Shown: in pieces, positions 25,876-35,544 of the stretch
Numbering within the stretch: the first letter of the stretch is position 1
Layout: every line of letters begins with the position of its first letter
From: Bacillota bacterium
GTDB taxonomy: Bacteria > Bacillota > Clostridia > Acetivibrionales > DSM-1351
DNA: 64,000 bases
Assembly: GCA_023390335.1 (NCBI GenBank)
Contig: JAEWCZ010000024.1
Span: 1-64,000 of the forward strand
Direction of reading: 5' to 3'
Notes under the pieces: generated by a model
Told to the model about the DNA's origin: nothing
Database searches by the model: none
The model's input: the letters and a program-made list of their open reading frames with translations, nothing else
Translations under genes and position numbers: made by a program

Positions 25876-25973
25876 AAAGGCAACTGCACATTTCTTCTCA
25901 TCCCCTATGTTGAATTATATTCTTATTATGTAGTATATTAAAATATCAGAGAATATAATAGGAGATTAAATAA

Positions 25974-28487
25974 ATGGATAAATTAATTGGCTGCACCACC
26001 AATCATGAGCAAGGATTCAAGTTAAATAAAGCATCCGGTTATTTTCAAAACATAGGTGTGGATGTGATGGCCTTCGACGACATTTATCCGGAAGGACATC
26101 AATCCGGCGTAAGCATCATCATGCACGGCAATCGAGTCGCTACAAACGGCGATATACGTTTTGAACAGACGCCCGGACAATGGCAGCCGGTGCCTAAACA
26201 GGGTAAGCGCGAACTGGATGTTGAGGCGAATACAATTACAACTTCGCTAAGTTTTCCGGACTCATCAAGGCATTTAAAAGGTTTTAATCCAATGATCTAT
26301 CCAGATTTCCAGTTCGAATATAAAGTAATTGTCAAAGGTGAAGGCACGTCGATCAAAGTTACTGTAGATTTGGATAGACCAATACCTGATAGGTTTGTCG
26401 GCAAAATATGCTTTGATCTGGAATTGTTTCCTGGCACGCTATTTGGAACATATTGGATGATGGACAACCGACAGGGAGTCTTTCCTCAACAGCCCAACGG
26501 CCCTGTCCTATCGATGCCGTCAAATTATTTGCATACCGGAAACTTTAGTCAACCCGATGCAAAAGCTGATATAAATCGTCTGTCCGGCGGCAACAAGGGA
26601 TATAACCCAATTATTGCCGATGATATCATCGCCGAACCGTATGCCGTTGGCAAGCGTTTTACCGTACGGCCCGATGACCCGTACAACCGCTTTACCGTTG
26701 AAAGTAAGGGAGCTGAGCTTAAGTTATACGACGGACGCATGAACCACAACAACGGCTGGTTTGTGCTGAGCAGTGAAGTATCTGCCGGAGTGACTAAAAA
26801 TGCTATTCAGTGGGTTATTACGCCTAATGTCGTAGAAAGTTGGGTTTATACCCCAGTCGTTCAAGCCTCGCAGGTAGGTTACCATCCCAACCAGACAAAA
26901 ATGGCAATCATTGAACTTGACAAGCGAGAAAGCAAGCGCGAAAAACCAATCCTTTTCAAAATAACAGAGACCGGCAAAGAACAGGTTCATACGGCTTCAG
27001 GAGAGGAATGGGGACAATTCCTCCGATATAACTACCTGAAATTCGATTTCACAGACATAAGGGAAGAAGGTCTATACCAAATTTATTACGGTTCATCGGA
27101 GTCGTCCATTTTCCGTATCGCTTTCGATGTGTATGACCGGGGCGTCTGGCAGCCGATGCTAGAGTATTTCCTTCCCGTACAGATGTGTCATATGCGGGTA
27201 AGCGAGAAATACCGTGTATGGCATGGTCTTTGTCATCATGATGACGCTCGGATGGCGCCGGTAAATTATACTCACTTTGACGGATTTGAACAAGGACCTT
27301 CCACACTAACCAAATACAAACCGGGTGACTCCGTTCCGTGCCTGAATATTGGCGGCTGGCACGATGCTGGCGATTTTGATCTTCGTGTGGAGTCACAGTC
27401 TGGGGAATTCTATATTCTGACCCTTGCATATGAAGCGTTTAATGTCAACTACGATGTGACCACCATTGACCAGGACGCACGAATAACAGAAATCCATCAG
27501 CCTGACGGCAAAAACGACATCCTGCAACAGATAGAGCACGGCGTTTTGTCGGTAGTGGGTGCGTATCGCGCATTGGGACGGCTTTATAGGGGTATTATCT
27601 GCAGCGATCTGCGGCAATATGTACACCTTGGCGATAGCGCGGCAATGACCGACGGCATCAAAGGAAATGCTGACGATCGGTGGGTGTTTACCGAAAATAA
27701 CCCGCCACGCGAATTGACAACGGCCGCTCATCTTGCAGCCGCTTCCCGCACATTGAAAGGTTTTAACAATACATTAAGTAATCAGGCATTAGAGGCCGCT
27801 TGTGAGATTTTTAAAGTTACTGATGGGAGCGGCAACGCCAGAGTTGCAAAAATACATGCCGCCGTAGAATTATTCCTAACTACCGGCGAACAAGAATATA
27901 AAAACTTTTTGCTGTCGGAAACCGAATTTATAGTCGGATCTATAGACAAAGTAGGCTGGTTTACAGGACGAGCCGAAAAAACGATTAACGATGCCGGTTT
28001 TACAAAAGCCATTCGCGATGCTTTGCCGGCTTTGAAAGAACAGCTTGCTCGGCTGAGCGCCGAAACGCCTTACGGAATACCGTATCGTCCCCATATATGG
28101 GGGGCGGGCTGGGCTATCCAGAGAATGGGATACGAGTACTATTTCCTGTATAAGGCTTATCCCGATATTTTCGATCCTGAAATGATTTTCAATTCGCTGA
28201 ACTTCATTTTGGGATGTCACCCGGGTTCAAACACTATGTCTTTTGCGTCGGGAGTTGGTGCCAAATCGGCGACTGTAGGGTATGGACTTAATCGCGCCGA
28301 CTGGTCGTATATCCCTGGCGGAGTAATTTCAGGTACCGCACTGATATGCCCGGACTTCCCCGAACTGCTGGTGTTTCCTTATCTTTGGCAGCAGGTGGAA
28401 TACGTACTGGGGGGCGGATCCTCGCATTTTATGTTTTTAGCATTAGCGGCACAACAAATAACGAAAGATAAGAATAAAACGAATTGA
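25974..28487 (+). CDS. GH9 family glycoside hydrolase without signal peptide
   Basis: An 837-residue protein. The N-terminal part (about 1-290) is beta-rich and not recognised. A CelD_N-type Ig-like domain follows (VQASQVGYHPNQTKMAI, near 300), then the GH9 barrel with GGWHDAGDFD (near 460), which holds the catalytic aspartates. The closing block FPYLWQQVEYVLGGG supplies the probable acid glutamate. There is no export signal and no cellulose-binding or dockerin module, so it likely acts in the cytoplasm on imported oligosaccharides. Codon use is GC-richer than that of its neighbours, and long antisense frames appear for that reason. Together with the flanking direct repeats this suggests acquisition from another lineage. 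Confidence 0.8.
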   Translation: MDKLIGCTTNHEQGFKLNKASGYFQNIGVDVMAFDDIYPEGHQSGVSIIMHGNRVATNGDIRFEQTPGQWQPVPKQGKRELDVEANTITTSLSFPDSSRHLKGFNPMIYPDFQFEYKVIVKGEGTSIKVTVDLDRPIPDRFVGKICFDLELFPGTLFGTYWMMDNRQGVFPQQPNGPVLSMPSNYLHTGNFSQPDAKADINRLSGGNKGYNPIIADDIIAEPYAVGKRFTVRPDDPYNRFTVESKGAELKLYDGRMNHNNGWFVLSSEVSAGVTKNAIQWVITPNVVESWVYTPVVQASQVGYHPNQTKMAIIELDKRESKREKPILFKITETGKEQVHTASGEEWGQFLRYNYLKFDFTDIREEGLYQIYYGSSESSIFRIAFDVYDRGVWQPMLEYFLPVQMCHMRVSEKYRVWHGLCHHDDARMAPVNYTHFDGFEQGPSTLTKYKPGDSVPCLNIGGWHDAGDFDLRVESQSGEFYILTLAYEAFNVNYDVTTIDQDARITEIHQPDGKNDILQQIEHGVLSVVGAYRALGRLYRGIICSDLRQYVHLGDSAAMTDGIKGNADDRWVFTENNPPRELTTAAHLAAASRTLKGFNNTLSNQALEAACEIFKVTDGSGNARVAKIHAAVELFLTTGEQEYKNFLLSETEFIVGSIDKVGWFTGRAEKTINDAGFTKAIRDALPALKEQLARLSAETPYGIPYRPHIWGAGWAIQRMGYEYYFLYKAYPDIFDPEMIFNSLNFILGCHPGSNTMSFASGVGAKSATVGYGLNRADWSYIPGGVISGTALICPDFPELLVFPYLWQQVEYVLGGGSSHFMFLALAAQQITKDKNKTN

Positions 28488-28526
28488 AGATATACATTTG
28501 TATCGTAAGGAATAAATTGGAAGTGA

Positions 28527-28817
28527 AGCAGGGTTGAATTACAAGAAGATTACGATAAATATTTTTGTTGTTTAGAAGAACCAGAATCCGATTACACCCT
28601 AACTATTAGCAATTTACCAGAGGAGACTATTATTATTAAATCTGATAATTTTCCTGAACCTAAGAATATATTTGTTGGTTCAAAAATGGAGTGCAAACGA
28701 GCTGATTATGTAATTGTAACGAGTTCTCCTAAAAAATGTACAATTAATAATACTCCTGAGACTGCTACTTTAATCGCAAATCGATCAAAAATTCCATTTG
28801 GGCAATTATTTAGCTAA
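28527..28817 (+). pseudogene. Truncated gene remnant downstream of GH9
   Basis: An open frame of 96 codons closed by TAA but lacking a plausible start: it is preceded in frame by TGA at 28524-28526. Its first ATG is in the middle, and no ribosome site is visible. The translated text (VELQEDYDKYFCCLEEPESD and on to PFGQLFS) looks like real protein with normal codon use. It is therefore probably the 3' part of a gene cut at the island junction. I do not recognise the family. Confidence 0.45.
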
Positions 28818-28845
28818 AGGTTGTTTTCAGTTATAATACCTTATG

Positions 28846-28879
28846 AATCCTCACAGGTTTCTGTCGAGGATTTTTTGCG
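28846..28879 (+). repeat. Right copy of the tRNA-Pro terminator repeat
   Basis: It matches 25604-25638 except for one missing G in the first arm. It marks the right edge of the proposed inserted segment and may still act as a terminator. Confidence 0.7.
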
Positions 28880-28889
28880 AACAAAGTAA

Positions 28890-28916
28890 AAGCCAGCGCT
28901 TTACGGCGCTGGCTGG
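28890..28916 (-). terminator. Terminator of adhE
   Basis: On the minus strand AGCCAGCGCC pairs with GCGCTGGCT, followed by TTTTAC. It is about 60 bp beyond the adhE stop codon. Confidence 0.75.
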
Positions 28917-28975
28917 TATAAAACCCTTATATGGATAAGATTTTATGCAAATATTCTGTATACATTTGCATTTTA

Positions 28976-31618
28976 TTATCCTTCAGTCTGATCTCCGCAA
29001 ACTATTTCATCACACTCATCACTCAATTTGCCAGGAGTACCTTCGAAGGCATTGATATACATCTGCTTTATTTCACAAATCAGAGGATATCTTGGATTGG
29101 CGCCTGTGCATTGATCATCAAATGCAGATTCGCACATTTCATCCAGAGTATCATAGAATTTTTCACTTGAGACACCGGCTTCACGTATAGTCTTGGGTAT
29201 ATTGACCTTATTCTTCAAGTCCTCAATGGCCTGTAGTAAGAGGTTGATTTTTTCTTCAACGCTATTGCCGCCGAGTTTGAGTGAATCGGCGATTTGGGCA
29301 TATCTCTCTTTTGCATTTGGATATTTGTACTGTGCAAATGCTGCTTGCTTTCTTGGATTATCAACTGCATTGAATCGAATTACTTCGCCAATAAGTATTC
29401 CGTTTGCAACACCGTGAGGTACATGATGCATTGCACCAAGTTTATGAGCCATTGAGTGACATATTCCCAGGAAAGCGTTTGCAAAGGCCATACCTGCTAT
29501 CGTTGAGGCATGAGCCATTTTTTCTCTGGCCTCAATATTATTTGCACCCTCATTATAGGCTAAAGGCAGGTATGTGAAAATTAGCTTTATGGCTTCCAAT
29601 GCTAATCCGTTTGTAAATTCGGTTGCAAGGATTGATACATAAGCTTCAATAGCATGGGTTAATGCATCGATACCGGAAGCTGAAGTAAGGCTTTTGGGCA
29701 TATTAAGCATTAGTTCTGCATCAATGATGGCAATATTGGGAGTTAATTCGTAGTCAGCCAAAGGATATTTGATGCCTGTCTGATCGTCTGTAATAACAGC
29801 AAAAGGAGTAACTTCAGAACCTGTACCTGCTGAGGTCGGAACGGAAATCATCAGGGCCTTTTTCCCCATTTCAGGGAAGGTATACACTCTCTTTCTTATA
29901 TCCATAAATCTCAAGGCCAGATCTTCAAACTTGACTTCAGGATGCTCGTAAAGCACCCACATGATCTTAGCAGCATCCATTGGTGAACCGCCGCCAACTG
30001 AAATAATGACATCGGGTTTGAAGCTTTCCATTTCAAGGGCACCCTTTTTCGCTGCTGCCAGAGTTGGATCCGGTTCCACATCAGAAAATATCTTATAGCT
30101 TATTTCAAGCTCATCGAGCAGACTCGTGACTTTATCGACGTAGCCTAATTGGAACAAAACCTTGTCTGTTACTATAAAGGCTTTTTTCTTATCCATACTG
30201 GATAATTCTTTAAGCGCAACGCCCAGACTGCCGAATTTGTAGTAAATTTTCCTTGGTACTCTAAACCAGAGCATATTCTCTCTCCTTTCGGCAACTGTTT
30301 TCATATTTAGCAGATTTCGAACTCCTACATTATCTGATACAGAGTTACCTCCCCAGGTACCGCAGCCAAGGGTAAGTGAAGGTGGAAGCTTGAAGTTGAA
30401 GATGTCACCGATGGCACCATGAGAGGCAGGCATATTAATAATGGTTCTTCCTGTTTTCATAGTCGCCCCAAATTGGTCTATTCGTGCTCTGGATTTGATT
30501 TCATCTGTATAAAGTACAGATGTGTGACCGAATCCGCCAAGTTCTATGAGTCTGACTGATTTTTTTAGTGCATCTTCAAAGGAGCTTACCCTGTACATTG
30601 CAAGAATTGGGGAAAGCTTTTCATGAGAAAAAGGTTCATCTTTTTCAACGGATTCCACTTCACCAATAAGCACTTTAGCATCTTTAGCTACCTTTATTCC
30701 GGCCATCTCAGCTATCTTGCAAGCACTTTGTCCAACAATACCTGCATTCAATGCACCGTTTGAAAGAATAATATTTTTTACCTTGCCAATTTCATCGTCA
30801 GCCAGGACGTGAGCTCCTCGGGCGATGAATTCTTTTCTTACCGCGTCATAAACTTGATCCATAACAATTACAGCCTGCTCAGATGCGCAAATTACTCCAT
30901 TGTCAAAAGTTTTTGACAATAGTATGGAACTTACCGCCATCATTATATCGGCTGTCTCATCAATTATAACGGGGGTATTACCCGGGCCCACGCCGATGGC
31001 AGGTCTGCCGGAAGAATACGCAGCCTTTACCATACCCGGGCCACCTGTTGCAAGAATCAAATCCGATTCCTTCATAAGAAGCTGAGAAAGTTCAACGGAA
31101 GGTTCATCAATCCATCCTATAATTCCCTCCGGCGCACCTGCCTTAACGGCGGCATCCAGTATGATCTTTGCTGCGGCTACAGTGCATTTCTTTGCCCTTG
31201 GGTGAGGGGCAAAAATAATACCGTTTCTAGTCTTTAGAGCAAGTAAAGCTTTGAATATCGCTGTTGAAGTTGGATTAGTTGTAGGAATGATAGCGGCAAC
31301 TACGCCAACAGGTTCTGCAACTCGTGCAACACCGAAGGATTCATCCCTTTCAATAACACCACAGGTTTTTTCATCCTTATATTTATTGTAGATATATTCT
31401 GATGCAAAGTGATTTTTAATCACCTTGTCCTCTACGATGCCCATTCTGGTCTCTTTAACAGCCATTTTGGCAAGGATAATCCGGGCATTGTTTGCAGCCA
31501 TAGCAGCTTGCCTGAATATTTCGTCGGTTTGTGCCTGACTGAAGGTTGCAAATACTTTCTGTGCCGCTCTTAACTCAGCGAGCTTCTGTAATAATTCCTC
31601 AGAGGTTGATATCGACAT
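28976..31618 (-). CDS. adhE: Bifunctional acetaldehyde-CoA/alcohol dehydrogenase
   Basis: An 880-residue fermentative enzyme reducing acetyl-CoA to acetaldehyde and then ethanol with NADH. The start at 31618 was chosen because GGGAGATGG precedes it; an ATG 19 codons upstream lacks a site. The aldehyde dehydrogenase half (about 1-440) has its catalytic cysteine in NGVICASEQ. A linker then leads to the iron-dependent alcohol dehydrogenase half (about 450-870), with GGGSPMDAAK and the metal histidines in ICHSMAHKLG and HHVPHG. The length is normal. AdhE proteins assemble into spirosomes. The gene is monocistronic. Confidence 0.95.
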   Translation of the reverse strand: MSISTSEELLQKLAELRAAQKVFATFSQAQTDEIFRQAAMAANNARIILAKMAVKETRMGIVEDKVIKNHFASEYIYNKYKDEKTCGVIERDESFGVARVAEPVGVVAAIIPTTNPTSTAIFKALLALKTRNGIIFAPHPRAKKCTVAAAKIILDAAVKAGAPEGIIGWIDEPSVELSQLLMKESDLILATGGPGMVKAAYSSGRPAIGVGPGNTPVIIDETADIMMAVSSILLSKTFDNGVICASEQAVIVMDQVYDAVRKEFIARGAHVLADDEIGKVKNIILSNGALNAGIVGQSACKIAEMAGIKVAKDAKVLIGEVESVEKDEPFSHEKLSPILAMYRVSSFEDALKKSVRLIELGGFGHTSVLYTDEIKSRARIDQFGATMKTGRTIINMPASHGAIGDIFNFKLPPSLTLGCGTWGGNSVSDNVGVRNLLNMKTVAERRENMLWFRVPRKIYYKFGSLGVALKELSSMDKKKAFIVTDKVLFQLGYVDKVTSLLDELEISYKIFSDVEPDPTLAAAKKGALEMESFKPDVIISVGGGSPMDAAKIMWVLYEHPEVKFEDLALRFMDIRKRVYTFPEMGKKALMISVPTSAGTGSEVTPFAVITDDQTGIKYPLADYELTPNIAIIDAELMLNMPKSLTSASGIDALTHAIEAYVSILATEFTNGLALEAIKLIFTYLPLAYNEGANNIEAREKMAHASTIAGMAFANAFLGICHSMAHKLGAMHHVPHGVANGILIGEVIRFNAVDNPRKQAAFAQYKYPNAKERYAQIADSLKLGGNSVEEKINLLLQAIEDLKNKVNIPKTIREAGVSSEKFYDTLDEMCESAFDDQCTGANPRYPLICEIKQMYINAFEGTPGKLSDECDEIVCGDQTEG

Positions 31619-31689
31619 TACACCATCTCCCTTTTTTATAATAAAAGCACTAGTAGTATGCGTGTTATGTGACAATCTTATCCATATAA

Positions 31690-31723
31690 AAAAGAAACCC
31701 TCGACAGATTTTTAGTCGAGGGT
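31690..31723 (-). terminator. Terminator of the DUF6385 gene
   Basis: On the minus strand ACCCTCGAC pairs with GTCGAGGGT, followed by TTTCTTTTTT. Its stem resembles the CTCGAC stems of the tRNA-Pro terminator copies. Confidence 0.75.
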
Positions 31724-31757
31724 CATTGATTAATTGTCATAAGCTAATATTTTAACT

Positions 31758-32726
31758 TTAGCTTTGTCCTTGGAAGATAGCACTTATAGCAGTGCTGGCA
31801 CCGGTAGTGGTGGATTTGTATCCTAATCGTATATATCTAAGGAATTTGCTGGAGGTTATAATTGTTGCTGCACCGGGATTAACCTGACGCTCATCACTGT
31901 CAACTACCCAATCTGTACCATTTGGACTCAATTCAACGACAACTGTGACATTGTTTGTGTCTCCTGTATTTTTAACAAAGAACTGATAAGAGCTGAGTTG
32001 TGCAATTTCTTGCTGGGTTGTATATTGATAACTATCTGTTGTATCTGAGGTCGTAAGAGTAGCATTTGTAAAGGCGCGGGTACTGTTAACCTGTAGAATT
32101 CCTGTTGAATCGGTTAATAAAACATGATTGGTAGTACCGTCACTACCATAGACAGTAATACTGTCATCGGCTTCAGAGATATTAACACTAACAGTATCAG
32201 ATACTGTCAATGGTCTTATATCTAATTGGCCTGTAGAATTTGTTTTAATTATTTGGTTTGTAGTACCGTCACTACCATAGACAGTAATACTGTCATCGGC
32301 TTCAGTGATATTAACACTAACGGTATCAGAGACTGTTAAAGGTCTGATATCTAATTGACCTGTAGCATTTGTTCTAATAATGTGGTTTGTGGTGCCATCA
32401 TTACCATAGACGGTAATACTGTCATCAGCCTGAGTGATATTAACATTAACGGTATCAGAGACTGTTAATGGACGTATATCCAACTGACCTGAAGCATTTG
32501 TTTTAATAACTTGGTTTGCTGTACCATCACTACCATAGACGGTAATACTGTTTACTGCCTCGTCTACACCAACTGCAAGGGGAGATGCAGAATCTGTTGC
32601 TACCTTTAATCTACCTGTACTGTCAGCCTGAACATTAATTACAGAGGGTCCGTTTGCTGCAAAAATCTGATTCTTTAGATTCGCCGGGGAATCCTGATAA
32701 ATTGGCATTCCAGGCATAATGTTCAC
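31758..32726 (-). CDS. Repeat protein with C-terminal DUF6385 domain
   Basis: A 322-residue protein without a signal peptide. After a ~59-residue N-terminal part come three full 43-residue repeats and one partial (residues about 60-216), each running SITVYGSDGT, then TNxSGQLDIRPLTVSDTV, then NITxADD. The C-terminal ~100 residues match what I know as DUF6385, a beta-sandwich domain (ELSPNGTDWVVDSDERQVNP). The function is unknown. The beta-rich repeats and domain resemble spore-coat or surface proteins of clostridia. It has its own terminator and an AGGAGTGA ribosome site. Confidence 0.75.
   Translation of the reverse strand: MNIMPGMPIYQDSPANLKNQIFAANGPSVINVQADSTGRLKVATDSASPLAVGVDEAVNSITVYGSDGTANQVIKTNASGQLDIRPLTVSDTVNVNITQADDSITVYGNDGTTNHIIRTNATGQLDIRPLTVSDTVSVNITEADDSITVYGSDGTTNQIIKTNSTGQLDIRPLTVSDTVSVNISEADDSITVYGSDGTTNHVLLTDSTGILQVNSTRAFTNATLTTSDTTDSYQYTTQQEIAQLSSYQFFVKNTGDTNNVTVVVELSPNGTDWVVDSDERQVNPGAATIITSSKFLRYIRLGYKSTTTGASTAISAIFQGQS
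32079..32549 (-). repeat. 129-bp in-frame tandem repeats within the DUF6385 gene
   Basis: About 3.6 copies of a 129-bp unit, highly similar at the DNA level (for example the stretches at about 32139-32190 and 32268-32319). The similarity suggests recent duplication or recombination. Copy number may vary between strains. Confidence 0.75.
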
Positions 32727-32926
32727 TCCTTATTATTTGAATTTATTACATTATATTCGATAATACGTCAAAAGGTTAACATAATGTAGCATAAATTTTA
32801 TATAACACCTGTTGGATTTAACTTTGTACCTTATAAAATTAATTAAATTTGATAACGGGAAACATGATATTATATAATAATAACTGAGCTTGAAATTAAA
32901 TGTTTTTATTTATAGATGAGGTAAAC

Positions 32927-33328
32927 ATGCGAAGAGTTTTAAGGACTTTAGGAATTAGTTTCTTTAATGCGATTATAATAGTAATAATGTTGGTAATTAT
33001 TGTACAGTTAAATTTGCCCATGGCGGGGGTGTATTCTGTTTTTGGGCTAAGTTCGATACTGTTTCCTATGACGATATTATTGTTGTACAGAAGAATTTGG
33101 GGAGCGGAAACATTGGTGATTATACCTGTGAGCCTTATTCTCTCAGCACTGTATTCATTAGGAATATCAATATACAGCTACTATGGTATCGGTGGTTTTT
33201 CTATTATGTTTAAGGATTTAATGTACTTTATTTATTTTCTTCCTTCAACTATTTATTGCATTATTGGATGGATTATATTTGGTATTATGGCGAAAATGTC
33301 TAAAAATACTCGCAGAAGGGAATTTTAA
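32927..33328 (+). CDS. Small membrane protein upstream of murI
   Basis: A 133-residue protein with four TM helices (about 8-31, 35-56, 60-82 and 100-124) and a basic C-terminus (MSKNTRRREF). The start at 32927 has the ribosome site GATGAGG; an ATG nine codons earlier lacks one. I do not recognise the family. It ends 33 bp before murI and is probably co-transcribed with it. Confidence 0.65.
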   Translation: MRRVLRTLGISFFNAIIIVIMLVIIVQLNLPMAGVYSVFGLSSILFPMTILLLYRRIWGAETLVIIPVSLILSALYSLGISIYSYYGIGGFSIMFKDLMYFIYFLPSTIYCIIGWIIFGIMAKMSKNTRRREF

Positions 33329-33361
33329 CAGATACAAAAGGCAAAGGAGTAATTGATCTTG

Positions 33362-34138
33362 ATGAACACCGATAAAATAGGTTTTTTGGATTCGGGCTTT
33401 GGTGGGATAACAGTTTTAAGTGAGGCGCTGAGACAGCTACCCCAAGAAAATTACATATATTATGCAGATATAGAACATGTACCTTATGGAACAAAAACTA
33501 AAGAAGAGGTAAGGAAATATGTTTTTCAAGCCGTGGAATTTTTGGTGACTCAAGGAATAAAAGCACTAGTTGTAGCATGTAATACAGCCACAAGTATAGC
33601 CGTAAGGGAACTAAGGGGCATGTATGATTTCCCGATATTAGGTATGGAGCCGGCGGTGAAGCCTGCTGTCCAGAACGGAAACGGAAAAAGGGTTCTTGTC
33701 TTTGCAACTGCGCTGACGCTAAGGGAAGAAAAATTTCATAATTTGGTGCAAAGAGTTGATCAGGAGCATGTGGTAGATTATCTGCCGTTTCCCGAACTTG
33801 TAGAATTGGCTGAAAATATGATATTTGACTATGAAAGGGTAATACCTATTATAAAAAACAAGCTGGAAGGCTTTAATCTTGAAAATTATAAAACCTTCGT
33901 TTTGGGATGTACTCATTTTCCAATCTATAAAGATGCATTTAAGAAAGTAATACCTCCATTTATTGATGTAATAGATGGTAGCGAAGGAACAATTAGATAT
34001 CTTAAGCGTTTGCTGGACGAGAGGCAGCTTATCAGTAAAAATGTAAATGGTGGAAATGTAATATTCTTTGATTCTGGCAAGCTTATACAAAATCAGGAAA
34101 GGCTAAAAACCTTTGAATGGCTTATTTCCCATTGTTAG
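33362..34138 (+). CDS. murI: Glutamate racemase
   Basis: A 258-residue cofactor-free racemase making D-glutamate for peptidoglycan. The two active-site cysteines are visible: C73 in VACNTATS and C183 in GCTHFP. The N-terminal FLDSGFGG contributes Asp10. AAGGAG lies 12 bases before this ATG, and in-frame TTG codons at 33353 and 33359 are possible alternative starts. It follows a small membrane-protein gene closely. Confidence 0.92.
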   Translation: MNTDKIGFLDSGFGGITVLSEALRQLPQENYIYYADIEHVPYGTKTKEEVRKYVFQAVEFLVTQGIKALVVACNTATSIAVRELRGMYDFPILGMEPAVKPAVQNGNGKRVLVFATALTLREEKFHNLVQRVDQEHVVDYLPFPELVELAENMIFDYERVIPIIKNKLEGFNLENYKTFVLGCTHFPIYKDAFKKVIPPFIDVIDGSEGTIRYLKRLLDERQLISKNVNGGNVIFFDSGKLIQNQERLKTFEWLISHC

Positions 34139-34263
34139 TAACTTTTTAATGTAAATGCAATAATTTTGCTTACATATAAAGGAAATTATAAATTAAATGT
34201 AGAATTATACAAGTAATTGTATGTTAAAGCAGCATAAAATCAGTTAAGCCGGGAGTTGGTGCA

Positions 34264-35544
34264 ATGATTAGGAAAGAAATGATAGCAATGTTGCTGGCCG
34301 GGGGACAGGGAAGCAGGCTGGGAGTCCTCACTAAGAATGTGGCCAAACCTGCGGTTCTTTATGGAGGGAAATATAGAATAATCGATTTTTCTCTTAGTAA
34401 CTGTATAAATTCTGGTATTGATACAGTAGGTGTTCTGACCCAATACCAACCGCTAAAGCTCAATGCCCATATAGGCATAGGCAAACCATGGGATATGGAC
34501 AGAATAGACGGCGGCGTTACCATACTATCCCCTTATTTAAAGGCAGAGATAGGTGAATGGTTTAAAGGTACTGCAAATGCAGTTTATCAAAACATCCAAT
34601 ATATAGACAAGTATTCCCCCCATTATGTAATAATTTTGTCTGGTGATCACATCTATAAAATGGACTATTCTAAAATGCTTGATTTTCACAAGGAGAATCA
34701 TGCAGATGCAACAATTTCAGTTATTAATGTGCCTTATGAAGAGGCCAGCAGATACGGTATTATGAATTGTCGTGACAACGGCAAAATATATGAATTCGAA
34801 GAAAAACCGAAAAATCCAAAAAGCACCCTTGCATCTATGGGAGTTTATATTTTCAACTGGTCGACTCTAAGAGAATATCTGATAAAGGATAATGAATGCT
34901 CCGATTCCGAAAATGATTTCGGAAAAAATATAATCCCCGCAATGCTGGGAGACGGCAAAAGCATGTGGGCGTATCAGTATTCCGGCTATTGGAGAGATGT
35001 AGGGACAATACAAGCCTTTTGGGAATCAAATATGGATTTGGTAAGTAGAGTTCCGCAATTCAACCTATTTGATCCGGAATGGAGAATATACACCCCGAAT
35101 CCGGTTAAGCCGGCTCACTATATAGCCGGTAGCGCCTGTGTAAAAAAATCGATAGTGGCTGAGGGTTGCTCAGTTTATGGAACAGTTGTAAATTCTATTT
35201 TATTTCCAGGTGCCTATATAGAAGAAGGCGCTGTTATACAGGATTCAATTATAATGTCAAACTCAAGAATATGTAAAAATGCATATGTAAACAGAACTAT
35301 TATAAGTGAACAGGCTATAATAGGCGAAAAAGCAAAGCTTGGAGAAGGTGCGGACGTTCCTAATGAATATAAGCCTGGAATATATAACTCGGGTATAACG
35401 GTTGTAGGAGAACAAGCAAGCATACCCGCAGACGCTAAAATAGGAAAGAATGTTATGATTGATATAGGAGCTTCGGCAGCAGATTTTACGTCTTTAACTG
35501 TTGAATCGGGTAAAAGCGTATTCAAAGGTGGTGTAGCTGAATGA
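34264..35544 (+). CDS. glgC: Glucose-1-phosphate adenylyltransferase
   Basis: A 426-residue ADP-glucose pyrophosphorylase, the committed step of glycogen synthesis. Motifs are LAGGQGSRLG (about 12-21), KPAVLYGGKYRIIDF, SGDHIYKMDY and EFEEKPKNPK, followed by the left-handed beta-helix domain. Its last four bases overlap the start of glgD, so the two subunits are translationally coupled. Clostridial ADP-glucose pyrophosphorylases are usually glgC/glgD heterotetramers. Confidence 0.95.
   Translation: MIRKEMIAMLLAGGQGSRLGVLTKNVAKPAVLYGGKYRIIDFSLSNCINSGIDTVGVLTQYQPLKLNAHIGIGKPWDMDRIDGGVTILSPYLKAEIGEWFKGTANAVYQNIQYIDKYSPHYVIILSGDHIYKMDYSKMLDFHKENHADATISVINVPYEEASRYGIMNCRDNGKIYEFEEKPKNPKSTLASMGVYIFNWSTLREYLIKDNECSDSENDFGKNIIPAMLGDGKSMWAYQYSGYWRDVGTIQAFWESNMDLVSRVPQFNLFDPEWRIYTPNPVKPAHYIAGSACVKKSIVAEGCSVYGTVVNSILFPGAYIEEGAVIQDSIIMSNSRICKNAYVNRTIISEQAIIGEKAKLGEGADVPNEYKPGIYNSGITVVGEQASIPADAKIGKNVMIDIGASAADFTSLTVESGKSVFKGGVAE

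Larger units (their letters stand above)
25604..28879. mobile_element. Apparent inserted segment at tRNA-Pro carrying a GH9 gene
   Basis: The 35-bp tRNA-Pro terminator at 25604-25638 recurs at 28846-28879 with one base missing, giving direct repeats around about 3.2 kb. The segment holds GC-richer DNA than its surroundings, a structured stretch, a partial tRNA 3' end, the GH9 gene and a gene remnant. No integrase is present. It may be a deletion-worn island or a recombination between duplicated tRNA-terminator sequences. The insertion mechanism is inference. Confidence 0.5.

Noticed and set aside
27049..27731. Long minus-strand open frames inside the GH9 gene
   Set aside because: They lack ribosome sites and family features, and follow from the higher GC content of the sense gene.
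31655..31680. Rex operator upstream of adhE
   Set aside because: A TTGTCACATAACAC-like sequence is present on the minus strand, but the second half-site and spacing do not fit TTGTTAA-N4-TTAACAA.
32079..32549. CRISPR-like repeat array
   Set aside because: The 129-bp units have no spacers, are in frame, and encode the protein repeats of the DUF6385 gene.
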